Positions 1 through 64,000 of a stretch of DNA of 64,000 nt are shown one piece after another (the stretch's first letter is position 1; the number at the start of each line of letters is the position of its first letter). Location: positions 186,001 through 250,000 of the forward strand of contig BAAHQB010000083.1 of NCBI GenBank assembly GCA_054601695.1. Direction: 5' to 3'. The notes beneath the pieces are model-generated. The model was given only the letters and a program-made list of their open reading frames with translations. It had not been told where the DNA came from and ran no database searches. The position numbers and the translations under genes are program-made. Source of the DNA: Amorphochlora amoebiformis. Its lineage: Eukaryota > Cercozoa > Chlorarachniophyceae.

Positions 1-770
<770 letters not shown>

Positions 771-773
771 CAG

Positions 774-17964
<17,191 letters not shown>

Positions 17965-18097
17965 AAAAATGAGATTTCTGAGAATGAATCTTAATTACAA
18001 TATAATTGAATTTTGGAGCTTACGTCTCTCGTGTTCAGATATTTTCCTGTGATACGAGATATATATCTAGATATATATATATATATATATATATGTA

Positions 18098-18137
<40 letters not shown>

Positions 18138-18731
18138 TGTATATATTTACTATATATATATATATATATACATACACACACACACACATACATCTAGACA
18201 TATATATATATTTACATATGTACATATATATATATATATATATATCTAGTATATATATATCTATATGTATTTATATATTATAAATAGCTCTACTATATTA
18301 ACTATCACTAGTATCATAGTAGTATACGTTATATGCTAGATATGTGTCAAAGCGTTCGATAGCACTGATAAACTCTTGAAACTAGACAATATACTAACTA
18401 AATTTCAACTAATTCCACTAGTCCAATCTAGCAATTATTAAACTTCAGTGACTATTGTATTGTATGTTAGATTTAAATTTCGGTGACTCATACGACAACT
18501 AGGACAAGTATCTAGAGTATGCCAGGTATATATATATATATATATATATATATCTGATATATATAGAGTCATATACTCTAGATATATGAGGATCTACCAT
18601 ATCAGGCTTAATTATATAAATGTATATATATATATGTATATATAATATATATATATATATATACATATATATATACATATATATATCTAGTATATATATA
18701 TAATATATTATATGAATCATTCAATAATATC

Positions 18732-18776
<45 letters not shown>

Positions 18777-18899
18777 TTAGAATATACTTGTCTAGATAGT
18801 GACCACCAGACTGTACTAATACGTATATCTAAATATCATAGTATAATATACATATATATATATATTTTTGTGTTGACGTATAAGCTAGATAAGTGTGTA

Positions 18900-18937
<38 letters not shown>

Positions 18938-18967
18938 ATATCATGATATATTTACACAATATATAGA

Positions 18968-19011
<44 letters not shown>

Positions 19012-19199
19012 TAGTACGTATACATGTACATATACACACACATATATATATATATATTATATTCTAATACATATATAATGTGTACATATATACTGGACTC
19101 AGTACTAGAGATATACGGTGTGTGTGGTACATCATGATATATGCAGTATGTATACTAGTATATATATATATATATATATATGTATACATATATGTATAT

Positions 19200-19241
<42 letters not shown>

Positions 19242-19512
19242 CATCGTATCAACAATTCTTAACTTAAATTATAAATTGAATTCCGGCAATAAAAGTACCG
19301 TCACCACCCTCACACAGGACATATATACATTTACGCGTATTAATCTATATAGTTATGGGATGAATTCCGGCAATAAAAGTACCGTCACCACCCTCACACA
19401 GGACATATATACATTTACGCGTATTAATCTATATAGTTATGGGATGAATTCCGGCAATAAAAGTACCGTCACCACCCTCACACAGGACATATATACATTT
19501 ACGCGTATTAAT
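17965..19512. other. Convergent intergenic region, fimbrin / START gene
   Basis: About 1.5 kb between the two stop codons. It starts with an A-rich stretch after the fimbrin stop (possible 3' UTR), then holds short (TA)n tracts and, at 18250-18520 and 18770-18850, AT-rich unique sequence without open frames of note. The right end (19278-19512) is an 84-bp tandem repeat described separately. No gene, RNA gene or clear terminator is visible. Confidence 0.6.

Positions 19513-19529
<17 letters not shown>
19278..19529. repeat. 84-bp tandem repeat over the START stop region
   Basis: Units start GAATTCCGGCAATAAAAGTA at 19278, 19362 and 19446. On the minus strand each unit begins with the sequence of the last START codons and stop (CATCCCATAACTATATAG). 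The open frame across it on the plus strand is a by-product of a period divisible by three. Confidence 0.9.
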
Positions 19530-23542
<4,013 letters not shown>

Positions 23543-23831
23543 GGCTTGGGGACCCTACTTCCGACAAGGTGGATTCCACTGTAATATCAGTGTATATGCT
23601 TGTATGGTCAGGTTTATATGGCTTGGTGATTGGAGGATGTATCGATGAGTATGTTTGAATGGACGGAATACATGTTCCTATTGGCGTTATGAACGGCTTT
23701 GACGAGAGTACCAGTCCTCGTGACATCAACTATTCAAATATTCATCAGAAGGATGTTCGTGTATTGATATTGAACACGATAGTCTAATTTTTTTTTTCTT
23801 TTTTTTTTTTTTTTCGGGTGGATAGTGAGGA
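23543..23831. promoter_or_regulatory. Divergent promoter region, START (-) and helicase (+)
   Basis: This 289-bp spacer separates the START start codon from the proposed helicase start codon. It has ordinary base composition, unlike the introns, and ends in a run of about 30 T interrupted by single Cs (23790-23815), a kind of tract that commonly excludes nucleosomes. No TATA box stands out. The assignment rests on gene layout; no transcription start is visible directly. Confidence 0.5.
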
Positions 23832-44117
<20,286 letters not shown>

Positions 44118-44866
44118 ATGCTAGTGCGTTGGTCGGCTTTCTAGGGTTTTCGTCTTGTCAGAAATATGCTTTTTGTTTCCATGTGGCTTTGTGTGTATAG
44201 TAATATGTATTTTACGAGTTATATATTCTACATATAACTATATTCATCATGATCATATCTAGCATACGATTCATATGCTATGAGAAATATATAAATAGCA
44301 TGGCATATATTCATATAACATCTAGTAAGTGTATATCATAGAGTCTATATATACAATATATATATATATATCATTGATAATTTACTATAATTATTATATT
44401 ACTAGAGTCGCCTTTGATAAGCCTTAATATATGTCAACGTGGTACAATACATTACAGTACATATTTCAATGAATGTAAACATGCATATACATATATTTTT
44501 ATAGACATATACATATATATATTATGATCATAGTAGACCCTAGAGTATACCACAACAAATCATCAGTGAAAATGAACAATTACACGTGTGCCTACACGTG
44601 TGCCTCGCAATTATATCTAGTATATCCTAATCCATGTATGTATCCGCATCGTCTACCACATATACCAGATAATATTAGATATATTCAAAGATATCAACTT
44701 AAAAAACTCTTTCAACCCAAAGCTTAAAAGTACTTCGGCTTTCTCTCCGTCCAAGCCAGTGAATACATATACCTAGCGGATGTGTTTCCAGGCATTCAAC
44801 CATGTAAAGTTGGTGAATGCACTGTGCCTACACGACAGTCGGGATGCCGATGAAGTAATCACTGGA
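44118..44866. other. Convergent intergenic region, helicase / FKBP gene
   Basis: About 750 bp of mostly unique, AT-rich sequence between two stop codons, with few (TA)n tracts. Plus-strand open frames here (for example 44524-44727) have no recognisable product and no junction-copy ladders, so I treat the stretch as non-coding 3' flank. An imperfect direct repeat (ACACGTGTGCCT twice) lies at 44582-44604. Confidence 0.55.
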
Positions 44867-51648
<6,782 letters not shown>

Positions 51649-51960
51649 CGCGGGAGGTGGTCAATCTTCTGGCGATTTTCAACTTTCAAGCCGTGATTTT
51701 CTTTTCTTCCGGACATACGTGTCATCTAGAGTGACAGTGCAAGAGTGTCACGTGGGGTGACACATATGAGTTGGATTGACACGTCACTCTTAGAGACAAA
51801 GTCAAGATACTGTATATCGGAGCCGAATTATTCTTCTTATCAGAATGAGCGCAACGGCTACCCAAAACATTTTTTCGGCTTAGGGCAAAAATTCCGAAAA
51901 AAAAATGAAAATTGAGTCACGCGCACGCCTGGGCACAGGGACGTCGGGATCCGTGATACG
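51649..51960. promoter_or_regulatory. Divergent promoter region, FKBP (-) and membrane protein (+)
   Basis: This 312-bp spacer lies between two start codons and has non-repetitive composition. At 51719-51787 it carries at least five copies of TGACAC/GTGTCA-like words on both strands, two of them overlapping ACGT cores (TGTCACGTGG, GACACGTCAC), plus GAGTCACGCG near 51915. Clustered ACGT-core sites are typical targets of bZIP or bHLH factors. The size resembles the 289-bp START/helicase spacer. Confidence 0.55.

Positions 51961-64000
<12,040 letters not shown>

Overview
The window is nuclear DNA of a eukaryote whose genes are cut into many very short exons (18-171 nt, mostly 30-90 nt; one is 794 nt). 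The introns are made of (TA)n, of telomere-type CCCTAA/TTAGGG arrays, of CT or GA tracts and of minisatellites. The very long apparent proteins rich in [12 protein letters not shown] or RERERE are translated microsatellite, not genes. I rebuilt the genes by joining exons at splice sites with matching intron phase and by reading the conserved families. The FKBP gene encodes an N-terminal extension of signal-peptide type followed by a transit-like stretch with Phe at the likely junction (STAF). This suggests an alga with a complex plastid of red-algal origin, for example a stramenopile, cryptophyte or haptophyte. The lineage is an inference from that one presequence.

Layout: (1) 774-17964 (+), a fimbrin/plastin actin bundler, complete at its 3' end, with the N-terminus before the window. 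(2) 19513-23542 (-), a START-domain lipid-binding protein with one membrane segment, convergent with fimbrin. (3) 23832-44117 (+), a DEAD-box RNA helicase with all the motifs, head-to-head with the START gene. (4) 44867-51648 (-), a plastid-targeted SlyD-type FKBP prolyl isomerase, convergent with the helicase. (5) 51961 to beyond 64000 (+), an unrecognised multi-pass membrane protein, head-to-head with the FKBP gene. Orientation alternates strictly, giving two divergent spacers of about 300 bp that are probably bidirectional promoters. I see no functional link between the five products. No tRNA, rRNA, transposase gene or CRISPR array was found.

The most striking feature is in the introns. 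More than 20 exons are accompanied by a ladder of partial copies of one of their own exon-intron junctions, each copy separated by (TA)n. Copies of an acceptor plus the first part of an exon always lie upstream of the full exon. Copies of the last part of an exon plus its donor always lie downstream. This holds in all five genes and on both strands. A second pattern is that the telomere-type repeats lie mostly with CCCTAA on the sense strand of the host gene, and several introns end directly in CCCTAG. CCCTAAC contains a branch-point-like CTAAC, and one intron carries an array of perfect TACTAAC. The introns may therefore be assembled from repeats that themselves supply splice signals.
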